Assembly: GCF_001039355.2 (NCBI RefSeq)
Contig: NW_019775658.1
Span: 559,209 to 623,208, forward strand
DNA from: Lingula anatina
Taxonomy: Eukaryota; Brachiopoda; Lingulata; Lingulida; Lingulidae
Length of the DNA: 64,000 bases
Direction: 5' to 3'
Shown here piece after piece: positions 63,901-64,000 of the stretch. The stretch's first letter is position 1. Every line of letters starts with the position of its first letter. The translations under genes were made by a program, and so were the position numbers. The notes below the pieces were generated by a model. That model was given only the letters and a program-made list of their open reading frames with translations, ran no database searches and had not been told where the DNA came from.

Positions 63901-64000
63901 GATATATTTAAAAAGATATGACATGGTACATAAGGGTAGAAATGCTCACCCCACGCAGGCAGTAATCATGCCTATCAGGAAGATGAGGGCCAGACCTCCG
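60993..64000 (-). CDS. C-terminal part of a membrane protein with a long charged, Tyr/Gly/Pro-rich tail (gene F)
   Basis: The gene runs on beyond the right edge. Minus-strand exons: 64000-63950 (partial; a hydrophobic helix, GGLALIFLIGMITACVG), 63324 to about 63130 (SARKKSSSPDYAKTPFLY and onward) and 61547-60993 (YEELDDHKPQPTGENRGD to a C-terminal TEWPDKYF, stop TAG). The first join is in phase (GG then GTGAGC; acceptor CAATAG). The donor of the middle exon is not clear, so its right-to-left end is approximate. The last exon is about 184 residues rich in Arg, Asp, Gly, Tyr and Pro with repeated RDD, RYP and YGRDG-like pieces and probably disordered. A last membrane helix plus long cytosolic tail fits a claudin-like or other multispan membrane protein, but the family cannot be named from this fragment. 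Confidence 0.6.
63046..63113. repeat. (CAGA/GATA)n tetranucleotide repeat
   Basis: Compound GGCA, GACA and GATA repeats lie directly beyond the middle exon of gene F. Confidence 0.9.

Overview
The window looks like nuclear DNA from a marine lophotrochozoan invertebrate. It has AT-rich introns and spacers, GT-AG introns, dense microsatellites and MITE, foldback and LINE remnants, and GC-rich repetitive exons that encode collagen triplets. The best organismal guess is a lingulid brachiopod (Lingula). That rests on a tandem family of secreted collagens carrying an N-terminal EGF domain, a combination published for Lingula shell matrix. I cannot confirm the species from sequence alone.

Layout. 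(1) 1-36 kb, + strand: three tandem paralogous EGF-collagen genes. Gene A (1-2432) shows only its 3' part. Gene B (11549-16023) and gene C (31302-35525) are complete. B and C each have a TATA box, a small non-coding first exon, a signal-peptide exon starting MWTRLALL, a 15-18 nt microexon, a 111 nt EGF exon, two short collagen exons, one giant exon of about 1.75 kb, a 72 nt collagen exon and a 98 nt tail exon. Both assemble to exactly 779 codons plus stop. The spacers hold repeats and no other gene that I can support. (2) 38.4-45.4 kb, + strand: TMEM192, a lysosomal/late-endosomal membrane protein. Its first five exons appear twice as a roughly 3 kb block whose second copy starts directly after a single 'n', so this is probably two alleles joined head to tail by the assembler. 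(3) 46.0-47.3 kb: foldback-type nested inverted repeats. (4) 48.2-57 kb, - strand: two single-pass receptors with tyrosine-rich tails. Gene D (48265-53312) has CCP, PAN-like, EGF-like and six more CCP domains. Gene E (55151-56971) has a small ectodomain with no recognised domain. (5) 60.99-64.0 kb, - strand: the C-terminal part of a membrane protein (gene F) with a long Arg/Asp/Gly/Tyr/Pro-rich tail, continuing past the window.

How they relate: the collagens look like secreted matrix proteins, probably of the shell. D and E look like cell-surface recognition or signalling receptors. TMEM192 is housekeeping. Exon joins were checked by hand for GT/AG and phase. In B, C, D and E all joins keep frame. 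In TMEM192 one join (third to fourth exon) does not, and in gene F one donor is unresolved.
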